Positions 53,113 through 62,337 of a stretch of DNA of 64,000 bases are shown piece by piece. This DNA comes from Methylophaga sp. UBA3192 (lineage in GTDB: Bacteria; Pseudomonadota; Gammaproteobacteria; Nitrosococcales; Methylophagaceae). The notes beneath the pieces were generated by a model. That model was given only the letters and a program-made list of their open reading frames with translations. It did not search any database and had not been told where the DNA came from. Numbering within the stretch: the first letter of the stretch is position 1; every line of letters starts with the position of its first letter. The position numbers and the translations under genes are program-made. The stretch is from positions 164,478-228,477 of the forward strand of contig DEXE01000004.1 of the NCBI GenBank assembly GCA_002363955.1, written 5' to 3'.

Positions 53113-53487
53113 TCAAGCCCGTTTCATATTTCCAAACAATAAAACCACTTGTATCGCGACGAAGCCGAGCAGTAGCGGTAACGCGGTAAATTCAAACACC
53201 ACGAAGCCAACCACAAACATGGCCAGGGTAAAAACCCATCGTTCTGCAATACACCTGTATATGCCACCGAGATTTTTTGCCGGATTGGCACCAGCCTTCA
53301 TGACTGTTCTCAGTAAATGCCATTTCAGCAATAGTGTGTTAGCCACACTAATCATGCCTCCAAAGCATACGGCTATGGCGACATCCTTGCCATGTAACCA
53401 TGAGACACAAGCCACTATGATCAGCAACGCTATAAACTGGGTTTTTAGCAGCTGATTGACGGGCCTGACCCTAGTTAATTGCTCCAT
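53113..53487 (-). CDS. atpI: ATP synthase accessory protein I
   Basis: The 124-residue membrane protein has about four helices with the AtpI pattern (LLIIVACVSWLHGKDVAIAV, CFGGMISVANTLLL, KNLGGIYRCIAERWVFTLAM, ALPLLLGFVAIQVVLL). It assists assembly of the c ring or magnesium supply in relatives. It is the first gene of the atp operon; the 265-bp gap to the MCP gene on the same strand should hold the operon promoter. Confidence 0.85.
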   Translation of the reverse strand: MEQLTRVRPVNQLLKTQFIALLIIVACVSWLHGKDVAIAVCFGGMISVANTLLLKWHLLRTVMKAGANPAKNLGGIYRCIAERWVFTLAMFVVGFVVFEFTALPLLLGFVAIQVVLLFGNMKRA

Positions 53488-53752
53488 TTTTATCCGCTGG
53501 ATCTTAGTTTTGCCTTAAGCAAATCAGGGAATTATATAGACCTATGCTTTGCATGGTCAACGACTATCTCGCTTAATTTATTTCAGGCAGATTAAATTTG
53601 CAGATTTATGAATTCGCTTAATCCTGATTTTTTCACTGTGAAAGATTCCATTTATGATTCTGGTTTTGCAAAAACTTGCCTGTGATATTTTCCCGAAGAA
53701 AGCATTATTTCAGCTCATCAGGCTTTTAAAGGTGATGCATTGGGAACCCGGC

Positions 53753-55594
53753 TTAATCTTGAAGATCAAGGGATTTAGGTTGCAGATCGAATTTTAAACA
53801 ATGCGCCTGATATAACTTTTTAAGCTCCGCTTCTCCCATCAAATTACCCGGTTCATCGCGATAGCTGATTTCACCACTGACTGGCGACCCCTGCCATTTT
53901 TGCTCAATTTGTTTACGTTCAGGCTGTTGTTTGAACCAGGCAATAAATTCATTGGCTTTGGCCAACAGCCGATAGCTTGATCCCCACGCATTCACGGCCA
54001 TCGTGTAGTAATACGGTTGCGGTGCAATATTTCCCGGAATAATTTCAATCTTGCCAAACCAGGGGCTGGCTGGATTTTCACAGGCCCAGTAATAAATAGG
54101 CAGATCTACGCCAAAAGCGTCGACAACGCCATCCGACAGACAATTATGAATTCGTGTCTGATCGGAATAGGCAATTAAATTTTCCAGTTTAATCCGTCCA
54201 TCCGCTTTGCCTTCGTTGCTACTCCAGCGCAAACCTTGATCTTCAAGCACCTGAAAAGCGGCTGGATCATTGATAATACCCACTACTTTGCCATTGAGAT
54301 CTTCCAGCCGGGAGATATTGCTGTCACCCTTTCTGCGAGCCAACACCCAATGCAGATAGGTATAGGCCTCGGAATAAGCAACATTGTCGTATTCTGCGGA
54401 TGGGGGAAGTGCGCTGATCACAACGTCTGCAGGCGGCTCACCATATTTTTTACCTGCGGTAAGTAATTCAGTACACATATCCCATGGCGCTTCGATAAAT
54501 TCACATTCAACGCCAAGGAACCGTGCAAATGCTCTGGCGTAATCTACATCCAGCCCTTTCAGTGGCTCACCGAGTTTTTCACGAAATGACAGACCAACAA
54601 AATTGGGTTCTATCGCCACTCGCAATGTTCCTCGCCGCAAAATATCATCGAGTTGGTCATGCGATGCATCCGGCACTAAAAAGAGTTTTTTCAGCGTGTT
54701 ATCCATTGCTTTTACGGCTGGCTCGATCTGCGCTGACTGAATATCAATTTTTTCCAAACCGCTGGACATATCTTCAACCACATCGTTAATGATCTTGTTC
54801 TTGCCATGTATGCGCTGCATAACGCCTTTGTTTAAATCCAGCGTTTCAAAAATCACCGCCGTGTTTTCCATAATCGCTCGCAGTTGCTCACTGATAGATT
54901 GAAACAATTCGGTGAGCTGACCGGTAGCAGATTGAATAACCTCAACAAAACTGTTCAGTCTTTCGGTATTGGTTTCGCGGATATGATCCAGTTCAGTGTT
55001 AACCTCTGTAAAATCCAGCTGTTTGGCTGCTTGCTGCGCCTGCTCCATGGTTACGGCAGCCAGTCTTCGAACCTCATCAGCCACGACGGCAAATCCCCGG
55101 CCGTGCTCCCCGGCACGCGCTGCTTCAATAGCCGCATTTAGCGCCAGCATATTCACGCCACGCCCGATTTCCAAAATGCCATCCAGCACTTGCGTAACAC
55201 TATTGGATTTTTCATTGAGGGTAAGTGATATGTCTTGCATTGCCTGCCCGACAGCGCCATTCACATCCCGCACTTCCACGTCTATTTGTGCCTGTAATGC
55301 GCCAACCGTAGAGTTTGAGCTATTCAGGTAATCATTAGCCTGCCTGAGTTCACTATCCAGTTTGTCAGTACGCTGGCCGATTTCTGATAAAAAGTTTTGC
55401 TGTACCTCAAGCGCGCGGAAAATCTGTCGTGAAAGCTGTGCTGTCTGGCTGCTTACTAATTGCAGGGAACGATAAAAACGCTTTTCTGCCTCAGAAAATT
55501 GTTGGGGGGATGTCGCCTCATCCTGCTCCAAAGAATTTGCAATCGGAGGCTCATTGAACTCTGATGAATTAAATATTCTGTCCAACAGTTTCAT
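53753..55594 (-). CDS. Soluble methyl-accepting protein fused to a C-terminal solute-binding domain
   Basis: The 613-residue protein has no signal peptide and no hydrophobic helix. Residues about 30-300 form an MCP signalling coiled-coil, with the hairpin tip NMLALNAAIEAARAGEHGRG at about 148 followed by FAVVADEVRRLA. Residues about 317-590 are a family-3 periplasmic solute-binding domain (GTLRVAIEPNFVGLSFREKL, GLDVDYARAFARFLGVECEF, GKVVGIINDPAAFQVLED, DAFGVDLPIYYWA). Sensor domains normally come first and outside; here the domain is last and the whole protein appears cytoplasmic. The start MKLLDR has GGAA 7 bp upstream; an ATG at 55606 is possible. It lies between parB and atpI, where no such gene is usual. 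Confidence 0.87.
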   Translation of the reverse strand: MKLLDRIFNSSEFNEPPIANSLEQDEATSPQQFSEAEKRFYRSLQLVSSQTAQLSRQIFRALEVQQNFLSEIGQRTDKLDSELRQANDYLNSSNSTVGALQAQIDVEVRDVNGAVGQAMQDISLTLNEKSNSVTQVLDGILEIGRGVNMLALNAAIEAARAGEHGRGFAVVADEVRRLAAVTMEQAQQAAKQLDFTEVNTELDHIRETNTERLNSFVEVIQSATGQLTELFQSISEQLRAIMENTAVIFETLDLNKGVMQRIHGKNKIINDVVEDMSSGLEKIDIQSAQIEPAVKAMDNTLKKLFLVPDASHDQLDDILRRGTLRVAIEPNFVGLSFREKLGEPLKGLDVDYARAFARFLGVECEFIEAPWDMCTELLTAGKKYGEPPADVVISALPPSAEYDNVAYSEAYTYLHWVLARRKGDSNISRLEDLNGKVVGIINDPAAFQVLEDQGLRWSSNEGKADGRIKLENLIAYSDQTRIHNCLSDGVVDAFGVDLPIYYWACENPASPWFGKIEIIPGNIAPQPYYYTMAVNAWGSSYRLLAKANEFIAWFKQQPERKQIEQKWQGSPVSGEISYRDEPGNLMGEAELKKLYQAHCLKFDLQPKSLDLQD

Positions 55595-55811
55595 TGCTGA
55601 TTCCATAAATGTCGATTCAACAGAGCTATGCAATTGTCAGTCCAGCAATGACTGACACGCGTGAATGGATATGGAATGCTTTTAAAAATGAGACGTTAGA
55701 AAAAACGGTGCTGAATGGAGGTCATCTAACTTGCAGTAAGGTAAACAAAGTTGCACCAGAGTGAAACATAGACTTCACACGTTCTGTGCAAATTGATCTC
55801 TGACTATCTAT

Positions 55812-56675
55812 TTAAACCCCAATTTGTTTAATCAGGTGTTTTAGCTCATCAACATTGGAATAATCGAAAACCAGTTTTCCTTTGCCATTGGCGCGGTGCT
55901 TGATACTAAAGCCTTTACCCAGTTTTTCAGCAAGACGCTGTTCGAGTCGCTCGATTTCTTCCAATGATGGCTGAGGGACTTCCTGTTTATCTGCAGGGGA
56001 GGATTTCAACAGACGACGAATAAGCTGTTCTGTCTCACGGACAGACAGACCCTTTTCAACGATCTGCAAAGCGGCTTCTGACTGACTTTTACCTTCCAGA
56101 GCCAATAACGTTCGGGCATGGCCCATTTCCAGATCGCAGTTTTCCAGCAACTTTTTCACATCATCATTGAGATTACGCAGACGCAGTAAATTAGTGATGG
56201 TGGCGCGGGATTTCCCCACAGCTTCAGCCGTTTGCTGATGGGTTAATTCAAATTCTTCACGCAGTCGATGCAAGGCATTGGCCTCTTCCATCGGGTTGAG
56301 ATTTTCGCGTTGAATGTTCTCAATCAATGCCATCGCGATTGCATTGCGATCCGACACATCTTTGATCAAAACCGGAACACTTTCCAGGCCAGCCAGCTTG
56401 GAAGCCCGCCAGCGGCGTTCCCCGGCAATGATTTCGTAATGCCCGCCGTCAATCGGTCTCACCACAATCGGTTGCACCAGACCTTGAGAACGGATGGAGT
56501 CGGCAAGTTCTTCAAGGGATTCCTGAGACATATCCATGCGTGGCTGATATTTGCCGGGTTGAATCATGTCCAGCGGAAAATGTTGCAAGCTGTCATTCAG
56601 GCTGTTTTCGTCCTGATTGACGTCACCTAACAGTGCATCCAGTCCTCTGCCTAATCCTCTTTTTTTACTTACCAT
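55812..56675 (-). CDS. parB: Chromosome-partitioning protein ParB
   Basis: The 287-residue protein loads at parS and spreads on DNA. It has the start KKRGLGRGLDALLGDVN, the CTPase/nuclease-like ParB domain (GKYQPRMDMSQESLEELADS, GLVQPIVVRPI, YEIIAGERRWRASKLAGLES), the helix-turn-helix (LTHQQTAEAVGKSRATITNL) and a C-terminal dimer domain. The start MVSKKRGLG is chosen; the open frame extends 16 codons more and overlaps parA. Its stop is 218 bp from the MCP gene. Confidence 0.97.
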   Translation of the reverse strand: MVSKKRGLGRGLDALLGDVNQDENSLNDSLQHFPLDMIQPGKYQPRMDMSQESLEELADSIRSQGLVQPIVVRPIDGGHYEIIAGERRWRASKLAGLESVPVLIKDVSDRNAIAMALIENIQRENLNPMEEANALHRLREEFELTHQQTAEAVGKSRATITNLLRLRNLNDDVKKLLENCDLEMGHARTLLALEGKSQSEAALQIVEKGLSVRETEQLIRRLLKSSPADKQEVPQPSLEEIERLEQRLAEKLGKGFSIKHRANGKGKLVFDYSNVDELKHLIKQIGV

Positions 56676-56694
56676 ATTTAGGAATACCTGTGTG

Positions 56695-57477
56695 TTAGCT
56701 TGCCGTTGTCGCTTTTTTATCACGTCGCATCAATTCACTGGCTAAAGCCATATAGGCAATTGAGCCACGCGAAGTTCGATCATAATTTAACACAGGCAGA
56801 CCATGGCTGGGCGCTTCGGCTAAGCGAACATTACGCGGAATTATCGAATGAAAGACTTTACCCTGGAAATGACTTATCAATTGGCGTGACACCTGATTGG
56901 CCAGATTATTACGCGCATCGAACATGGTGCGCACCATACCGGTGACTTCCAATGCCGGGTTGGCGCGTTGTTTTACCCGTTCGATAGTACGCAACAACGA
57001 GGTGAGTCCTTCCAACGCATAGTATTCACATTGAATCGGAATCAAGACACCTTTTGAAGCGACCAGCGCGTTGACTGTTAACATGCTCAAAGATGGCGGA
57101 CAGTCAATCAGGATAAAATCGTATTTTTCCTTACTGGATTCCAGCGCCAATCTAAGCCGGTGCTCACGAAGTTTGATTTCCAGCAACTGGACTTCTGCTG
57201 CCGTCAAATCGGTATTGGTTGGCATCACATCAAAACCCAAGCCTTCCGGGCGAATGATCGCATCACTGGCTTTGGCTTCAGCCATAATAACGTCATAACT
57301 GCTGATTTCGATGGCATCTTTATCAATGCCACAACCGGTGGTCGCATTACCCTGCGGATCTAAATCAATCATTAATACTTTCTTGCCAGAATCAGCAAGT
57401 GAAGCCGCCAGATTTACTGTGGTGGTCGTTTTACCGACACCGCCCTTCTGATTGGTAACCGCGAATATATTTCCCAC
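56695..57477 (-). CDS. parA: Chromosome-partitioning ATPase ParA
   Basis: The 260-residue Walker-type ATPase has the deviant Walker A KGGVGKTTTTVNLA, DLDPQGNATTGCGID, and the later IDCPPSLSMLTVNAL and LIPIQCEYYALEGL motifs. It moves the parB-parS complex. It lies between rsmG and parB with 5- and 19-bp spacing, the standard gidAB-parAB order. Confidence 0.97.
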   Translation of the reverse strand: MGNIFAVTNQKGGVGKTTTTVNLAASLADSGKKVLMIDLDPQGNATTGCGIDKDAIEISSYDVIMAEAKASDAIIRPEGLGFDVMPTNTDLTAAEVQLLEIKLREHRLRLALESSKEKYDFILIDCPPSLSMLTVNALVASKGVLIPIQCEYYALEGLTSLLRTIERVKQRANPALEVTGMVRTMFDARNNLANQVSRQLISHFQGKVFHSIIPRNVRLAEAPSHGLPVLNYDRTSRGSIAYMALASELMRRDKKATTAS

Positions 57478-57482
57478 TGATG

Positions 57483-58109
57483 CTAATCCTTAATCAGTCT
57501 TACCAGATGCCTTTCAGCCTGATCTCCCGGTACGTTCAGCGTGACAATATCCTGCAGTTTGAAACCGCTTTTAATTGCTGCGAGTTCTTGTTCCGGATAG
57601 ACGCCTTTCATCAAAACCAGGCTGCCAGCATCATCGCAGTGTCTCGCGGCTAAATCAATAATCTCAGCGATTGTGGCAAATGCCCGAGCGGTTACAACGT
57701 CAAATTTTGGCAAAGTTATTTGTTCTACTCTGCCATGTATTACCGTCACATTATTCAATTTCAGCTCGGCTTTCACCTGCTGTAAAAAACGTGTTTTTTT
57801 GATATTGCTATCGAGCAGGGTGACTGACATTTGCGGAAAACAGATAGCAATTGGAATACCGGGCAGTCCTGCTCCACTCCCAACATCTAACAGGCTAGTG
57901 CAGTTCAGATACGGAATTAATGACAAACTATCAAGGATATGTCGCGTCAACATGGTTTGCGGATCACGCACCGAGGTCAGATTATAGACCTTGTTCCATT
58001 TTTGCAGCAGTGCCAGATAATCCAGTAGCTGTGTTTTTTGCTCTTCGGAAAGTTGTAATTGCAGTTCAGCACAGCCCTTATCGAGCTGTGCTTTTAAATC
58101 TGAACCCAT
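57483..58109 (-). CDS. rsmG: 16S rRNA (guanine-N7) methyltransferase RsmG
   Basis: It methylates G527 of 16S rRNA with S-adenosylmethionine. The 208-residue protein has the SAM-binding LLDVGSGAGLPGIPIAI, VTLLDSNIKKTRFLQQV, FDVVTARAFATIAEII and RHILDSLSLIPYL motifs. Its start overlaps the mnmG stop by one base, so the genes are coupled. Confidence 0.96.
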   Translation of the reverse strand: MGSDLKAQLDKGCAELQLQLSEEQKTQLLDYLALLQKWNKVYNLTSVRDPQTMLTRHILDSLSLIPYLNCTSLLDVGSGAGLPGIPIAICFPQMSVTLLDSNIKKTRFLQQVKAELKLNNVTVIHGRVEQITLPKFDVVTARAFATIAEIIDLAARHCDDAGSLVLMKGVYPEQELAAIKSGFKLQDIVTLNVPGDQAERHLVRLIKD

Positions 58110-59992
58110 CAGCTCGCTTCACTCCATCCGGAACGTTTCAGATGCACCAATAACAACGAGACGGCAGCGGGCGTGACACCGGAAATCCTGGCAGCCTGAC
58201 CTAAACTCTGGGGTTTGGCATTTTGCAGTTTTTCACGAACTTCATTGGATAAACCCCGCACATTGTGATAATCCAGATCGGCTGGCAATATGGTGCTTTC
58301 ATTACGTTGCAGACGGTTGACCTCATTCTGCTGGCGATTGATATAACCGGCATATTTCACCTGGATCATCACCTGCTCGGCCACATCATCTGCGACCAAT
58401 TGCTCTTCATTCAATAAGGTCATCAAGCCTTGATAATCCACACTGGGACGGCGTAATAATTCAATCGCTGTGCTACTTTTGGCCAGTGGCTCACCCAACA
58501 CTGAAATGGCTCGTTGCTGATCTATCTTTTCCGGGGAGATCCGAGTGGTATTCAGACGGTTGTTTTCAGACTCAATCGCTTCCAGCTTGGCACTGAATAC
58601 CGCCCAACGCGCATCATCGACAATACCTAACTGACGACCAATCGGCGTCAGACGGGAATCGGCATTATCCTCACGTAACATCAGACGATATTCTGCCCGA
58701 CTGGTGAACATACGATAAGGCTCTTTGGTGCCGGAAGTAATCAGGTCATCAATTAATACGCCGATATAGGCCTCATCACGACGTGGATACCAGGGCTCAA
58801 GTTCACGTGTCTGCAAACCGGCATTCAGACCGGCGATCAAACCCTGGGCAGCCGCTTCTTCATAACCCGTCGTGCCATTAATCTGACCGGCAAAGAACAG
58901 GCCCGGCATGTGTTTGGTTTCCAGCCACGGTGTTAAATCACGTGGGTCAAAAAAGTCGTATTCAATAGCGTAACCCGGACGAGTGATATGGGCATTTTCC
59001 AAACCTTTCATTGAACGCACGATCTCATATTGCACATCAAACGGCAGGCTGGTGGAAATACCATTGGGATAGACTTCATTACAGTCCAGCCCTTCGGGTT
59101 CGAGGAAAATCTGGTGTGAGTTACGATCGGCAAAACGCACCACTTTGTCTTCAATTGATGGACAGTAACGTGGACCAATGCCTTCGATCTCGCCACTGTA
59201 CATTGGTGAACGATCCAAATTGTTACGAATCACCTCATGCGTTTTTTCATTGGTATGGGTGATATGACAGGAAATCTGCTGCGGATGATGTTCACGTTTG
59301 CCAAGAAATGAAAATACTGGTGTCGGATTATCTCCCGGCTGTTCGGCTAATTGTGAATAATCAATACTGTTACTGGCGATACGGGGCGGTGTACCGGTTT
59401 TTAGACGATCAACGCGGAAAGGTAACGCACGCAAACGTTCAGCCAATGCAACAGAGGCAGGATCGCCCGCCCGACCACCTTGATGACGTTGCATACCGAT
59501 ATGAATTACACCACCGAGGAACGTACCGACAGTGAGTACCACGGCTTTACCACCAAACCGTAAACCCGACTGGGTGACAACACCGGCAACGCGACCGTTT
59601 TCAACGATCAAATCATCAACAGCCTGCTGGAATAAATAGAGATTGGGTTGTGACTCCAGCACAGCACGAATGGCGGCTTTATAACGGATTCTATCGGCCT
59701 GGGCACGAGTAGCTCTCACTGCCGGACCTTTACTGGCATTCAGAATTCTGAACTGAATACCGCCGAGATCAGCCGCTTTGGCCATGATGCCGCCCAATGC
59801 ATCAATCTCTTTGACTAAATGACCTTTACCGATCCCGCCAATCGCCGGGTTACAGCTCATCTGCCCTAATGTTTCGATGTTCTGTGTTAACAGAAGTGTT
59901 TTTACGCCCTGGCGAGCTGCCGCTAACGCAGCTTCGGTGCCGGCATGACCACCGCCAACGACTATCACATCATATTGATCCTGATACTGCAT
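58109..59992 (-). CDS. mnmG: tRNA uridine-34 carboxymethylaminomethyl-modification FAD enzyme MnmG
   Basis: With MnmE it installs cmnm5U at tRNA position 34. The 627-residue protein has the FAD motif VIVVGGGHAGTEAALAAARQ, the signature NPAIGGIGKGHLVKEIDALG, GPAVRATRAQADRIRYK, LGKREHHPQQISCHI, and the C-terminal domain ending LLLVHLKRSGWSEAS. It is the first gene of mnmG-rsmG-parA-parB. In many gammaproteobacteria oriC lies nearby, but the 156-bp gap upstream shows no DnaA-box cluster. Confidence 0.98.
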   Translation of the reverse strand: MQYQDQYDVIVVGGGHAGTEAALAAARQGVKTLLLTQNIETLGQMSCNPAIGGIGKGHLVKEIDALGGIMAKAADLGGIQFRILNASKGPAVRATRAQADRIRYKAAIRAVLESQPNLYLFQQAVDDLIVENGRVAGVVTQSGLRFGGKAVVLTVGTFLGGVIHIGMQRHQGGRAGDPASVALAERLRALPFRVDRLKTGTPPRIASNSIDYSQLAEQPGDNPTPVFSFLGKREHHPQQISCHITHTNEKTHEVIRNNLDRSPMYSGEIEGIGPRYCPSIEDKVVRFADRNSHQIFLEPEGLDCNEVYPNGISTSLPFDVQYEIVRSMKGLENAHITRPGYAIEYDFFDPRDLTPWLETKHMPGLFFAGQINGTTGYEEAAAQGLIAGLNAGLQTRELEPWYPRRDEAYIGVLIDDLITSGTKEPYRMFTSRAEYRLMLREDNADSRLTPIGRQLGIVDDARWAVFSAKLEAIESENNRLNTTRISPEKIDQQRAISVLGEPLAKSSTAIELLRRPSVDYQGLMTLLNEEQLVADDVAEQVMIQVKYAGYINRQQNEVNRLQRNESTILPADLDYHNVRGLSNEVREKLQNAKPQSLGQAARISGVTPAAVSLLLVHLKRSGWSEAS

Positions 59993-60148
59993 AACTCACC
60001 CGCGATAAAAAACTTGTAAAAGACTACAGATTTTAACATGGCAGTCATAATCTTTGCCTAATATTTCAATCATTTATGGTTCAGTTATGACAAAAATGCC
60101 TGACTGAATCTTCATTAATTTTGATTATCACAATCCGGCAGAGATCTC

Positions 60149-60508
60149 ATGATTGAAAAAAACACTGGCATAAAAAGGTTAATGTTTGCTTTAGTCTATT
60201 CGTTACAAGGACTGTATGCCGGAATTCGTTATGAATCTGCCTTCCGGCAGGAATTTATTTTGCTGTTATTGCTGGGAATCGTCAGTTTTTTTCTTGATGT
60301 TACACCCGCGGAAAGACTGTTGATGATTGCCTCATTAGTGGCTGTACTGATTGTTGAGGCACTTAACTCGGCCATTGAGTGTGTTGTTGATCGGGTAAGC
60401 ACCGATGTACACAAACTGTCTGGCCGAGCCAAGGACTATGGATCGCTTGCTGTGTTACTGACTTTGTTATTGAGTGCTGCTACCTGGTTGATGATTTTGC
60501 TGGATTAG
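60149..60508 (+). CDS. dgkA: Diacylglycerol kinase (DgkA type)
   Basis: The 119-residue integral enzyme phosphorylates diacylglycerol in lipid turnover. It has three helices and the conserved LIVEALNSAIECVVDRVSTD plus AKDYGSLAVLLTLLL motifs; the N-terminal amphipathic part ends in ESAFRQEFILLLLLG. It meets lgt tail to tail and overlaps its end by 29 bp. Confidence 0.94.
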   Translation: MIEKNTGIKRLMFALVYSLQGLYAGIRYESAFRQEFILLLLLGIVSFFLDVTPAERLLMIASLVAVLIVEALNSAIECVVDRVSTDVHKLSGRAKDYGSLAVLLTLLLSAATWLMILLD

Positions 60509-61274
60509 ATCGTTGATAAGCCCAAAACATCATAACCAATCCGGCTATGATCATCGGAACACATAACAGCTGCCCCATAGTAAACCAGTCAAACGCCAGA
60601 TAGCCGTATTGCGGATCGGGCACCCGGAAAAATTCTGCTGCAAAGCGGAAACTGCCATATCCTAATAAAAACAGACCTGATACTTCCGCCCGTGGACGCG
60701 TTTTGGCCGAAAACCACCACAAAATAACGAATAGCAACAAGCCTTCCAACAATGCCTGATAGAGCTGTGAAGGATGCCGAGCCAGCGGTCCTCCTGTCGG
60801 AAACACCATTGCCCAGGGGACATCCGATACTCTGCCCCATAATTCCCCGTTAATAAAATTACCTATCCGCCCAAAAAATAAGCCTAACGGTACTAATGGT
60901 GCAACAAAGTCACTGATTTCAAAAAAAGATTTTCCGGATTTTCGACCAAATAGCCAGATGGCTATCAAAACTCCTAACAAGCCTCCATGAAAAGACATGC
61001 CTCCCTGCCAGACTTTAAACAGGTTCAGTGGATTATTAATAACATTGAGTAAATCATAGAATAAGGCGTAACCAATCCTGCCACCCAGGATCACCCCGAT
61101 CGCGCCATAAAAAAGCAAATCTTCTACCTGAGATTTTTCCCAGCCATAATCATTCGCTCTCCATCTGGCTAGCATCCAGGCCGCGACAAAACCAAACAGA
61201 TACATCAAACCATACCAATGAATGGCCAATGGACCGAGCTCAAGCGCAACAGGATCAATCTGCGGGTAATTCAT
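60480..61274 (-). CDS. lgt: Prolipoprotein diacylglyceryl transferase
   Basis: The 264-residue membrane enzyme attaches diacylglycerol to the lipobox cysteine. Conserved parts are IHWYGLMYLFGFV, GGMSFHGGLLGVL, FFGRIGNFINGELWGRVSD and RHPSQLYQALLEGLLLF. It overlaps dgkA at its 3' end and faces the torF gene across 288 bp. Shared upstream space holds the nitrogen regulatory sites. Confidence 0.96.
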   Translation of the reverse strand: MNYPQIDPVALELGPLAIHWYGLMYLFGFVAAWMLARWRANDYGWEKSQVEDLLFYGAIGVILGGRIGYALFYDLLNVINNPLNLFKVWQGGMSFHGGLLGVLIAIWLFGRKSGKSFFEISDFVAPLVPLGLFFGRIGNFINGELWGRVSDVPWAMVFPTGGPLARHPSQLYQALLEGLLLFVILWWFSAKTRPRAEVSGLFLLGYGSFRFAAEFFRVPDPQYGYLAFDWFTMGQLLCVPMIIAGLVMMFWAYQRSNPAKSSTR

Positions 61275-61292
61275 ATTTTGTTCTCATAGACT

Positions 61293-61395
61293 TTGGTGCA
61301 CGCATCATAACAAGCCCGCTATGAATCTTCATTAACAGAATTTTGCACCAATTTTGGGCGTGGGATTTTCATGGTCGCACCAAAATAATCCTTTC
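61293..61395. promoter_or_regulatory. NtrC-like upstream activator sites
   Basis: TGCACCAATTTTGGGCG (61344-61360) has the 17-bp spacing of NtrC sites with a perfect left half. CGCACCAAAATAATCC starts at 61376, and TTGGTGCACGC lies at about 61291-61301. They stand 100-180 bp before the sigma-54 promoter of torF-glnK-amtB. Confidence 0.45.
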
Positions 61396-61456
61396 AGTAA
61401 TGAAATATTTGCCGCAAATTACCATATCTAATTGAATTATAAATACTTTTTAAAAC

Positions 61457-61471
61457 TGGCATGTAAACTGC
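61457..61471 (+). promoter_or_regulatory. Sigma-54 promoter of torF-glnK-amtB
   Basis: TGGCATGTAAACTGC contains GG and GC exactly 10 bp apart and the TGGCA-type -24 element. It lies 92 bp before the torF start and suits a nitrogen-limited operon. Confidence 0.6.
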
Positions 61472-61562
61472 GTTAGTTGTGGCAGTCTGAATACACGGTG
61501 TTGTAAAAAATCAACGCATCGGATTCAAAAAAGACTAAAACAATTCAAACGAGGAGATATAC

Positions 61563-62276
61563 ATGAAATTCAAAACGCTCTCAGCAATGTGTCTTGCTGC
61601 CACAACAGTTTTAGCGACTTCATCAGCAATGGCATGGGAAAGCGAAGACGGTGCACATTCAGTAACAGCCAACGTCTTAATAGGTAGTGATTACATTTTC
61701 CGTGGTATTTCACAAACCGATAACAACCCAACCATTCAAGGCGGGATTGATTACGGCCATGCCTCTGGATTGTATGTCGGTACCTGGGCATCAAATGTAG
61801 ATTTTGATGATGCCGATTTTAGTTCAGAGTTCAACCTTTACGGTGGTTTTGCCAATGAAATTGGCGAAACTGGTATCGGCTATGATATCGGTGCGATTCG
61901 TTACTACTATCCTGGTACAGGTGGCGGTGCTGACTTTAATGAAATCTACGGTAGCTTAAGCTACAGTTATTTCAGTTTCGGTATTGCACACTCCAGCAAC
62001 TTCCTGAATCTGGATGAAGACGGCACATACTATAATCTTGGTTTTGAATACGGTCTGCCATATGACATCACCCTGATGGCTGGTATCGGTTATCAGGACT
62101 TAGATAGCGATATCGGTGAAAGCTACACTGATTATCTGATTGGTGTTTCTAAAACCATGTTTGACCTGGATTTCGCCTTAACATGGACTGACACTGACAG
62201 TGATGGTGAAGACTTCGCTGGTGATAAAGATCTGGTCGACAATATCTTTTCTTTCAGTGTTTCGAAAACATTCTAA
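61563..62276 (+). CDS. TorF-family putative porin
   Basis: The 237-residue precursor has a signal peptide (MKFKTLSAMCLAATTVLATS, cleaved after AMA) and an acidic beta-strand-rich mature part (SVTANVLIGSDYIFRGISQT, then FNLYGGFANEIGETGIGYDI) ending with a C-terminal phenylalanine (FSFSVSKTF), as in outer-membrane barrels. The family (TIGR02001-type) is of unproven transport role; its place before glnK-amtB suggests passage of a nitrogen compound. A strong GAGGAG precedes the ATG. Confidence 0.85.
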   Translation: MKFKTLSAMCLAATTVLATSSAMAWESEDGAHSVTANVLIGSDYIFRGISQTDNNPTIQGGIDYGHASGLYVGTWASNVDFDDADFSSEFNLYGGFANEIGETGIGYDIGAIRYYYPGTGGGADFNEIYGSLSYSYFSFGIAHSSNFLNLDEDGTYYNLGFEYGLPYDITLMAGIGYQDLDSDIGESYTDYLIGVSKTMFDLDFALTWTDTDSDGEDFAGDKDLVDNIFSFSVSKTF

Positions 62277-62291
62277 GACCTTATCTGTGAA

Positions 62292-62318
62292 TCGCCCTGC
62301 TATTGCAGGGCGATTATT
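62292..62318 (+). terminator. Stem-loop between torF and glnK
   Basis: TCGCCCTGC and GCAGGGCGA pair perfectly around TATT and are followed by TTATTCT, a weak T run. It may reduce rather than stop transcription into glnK. Confidence 0.6.
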
Positions 62319-62337
62319 CTAAAGAAGGAATACGCTT

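Noticed and set aside
53628..53646. TTTTTTCACTGTGAAAGATT, resembling a parS site near parB
   Set aside because: The centre is one base longer than parS (TGTTTCACGTGAAACA) and the outer bases do not match, so it is more likely a chance palindrome near the atp promoter.
59993..60148. Possible replication origin upstream of mnmG
   Set aside because: The location would fit, but I see no DnaA boxes (TTATCCACA type), no AT-rich unwinding repeats and no GATC cluster.
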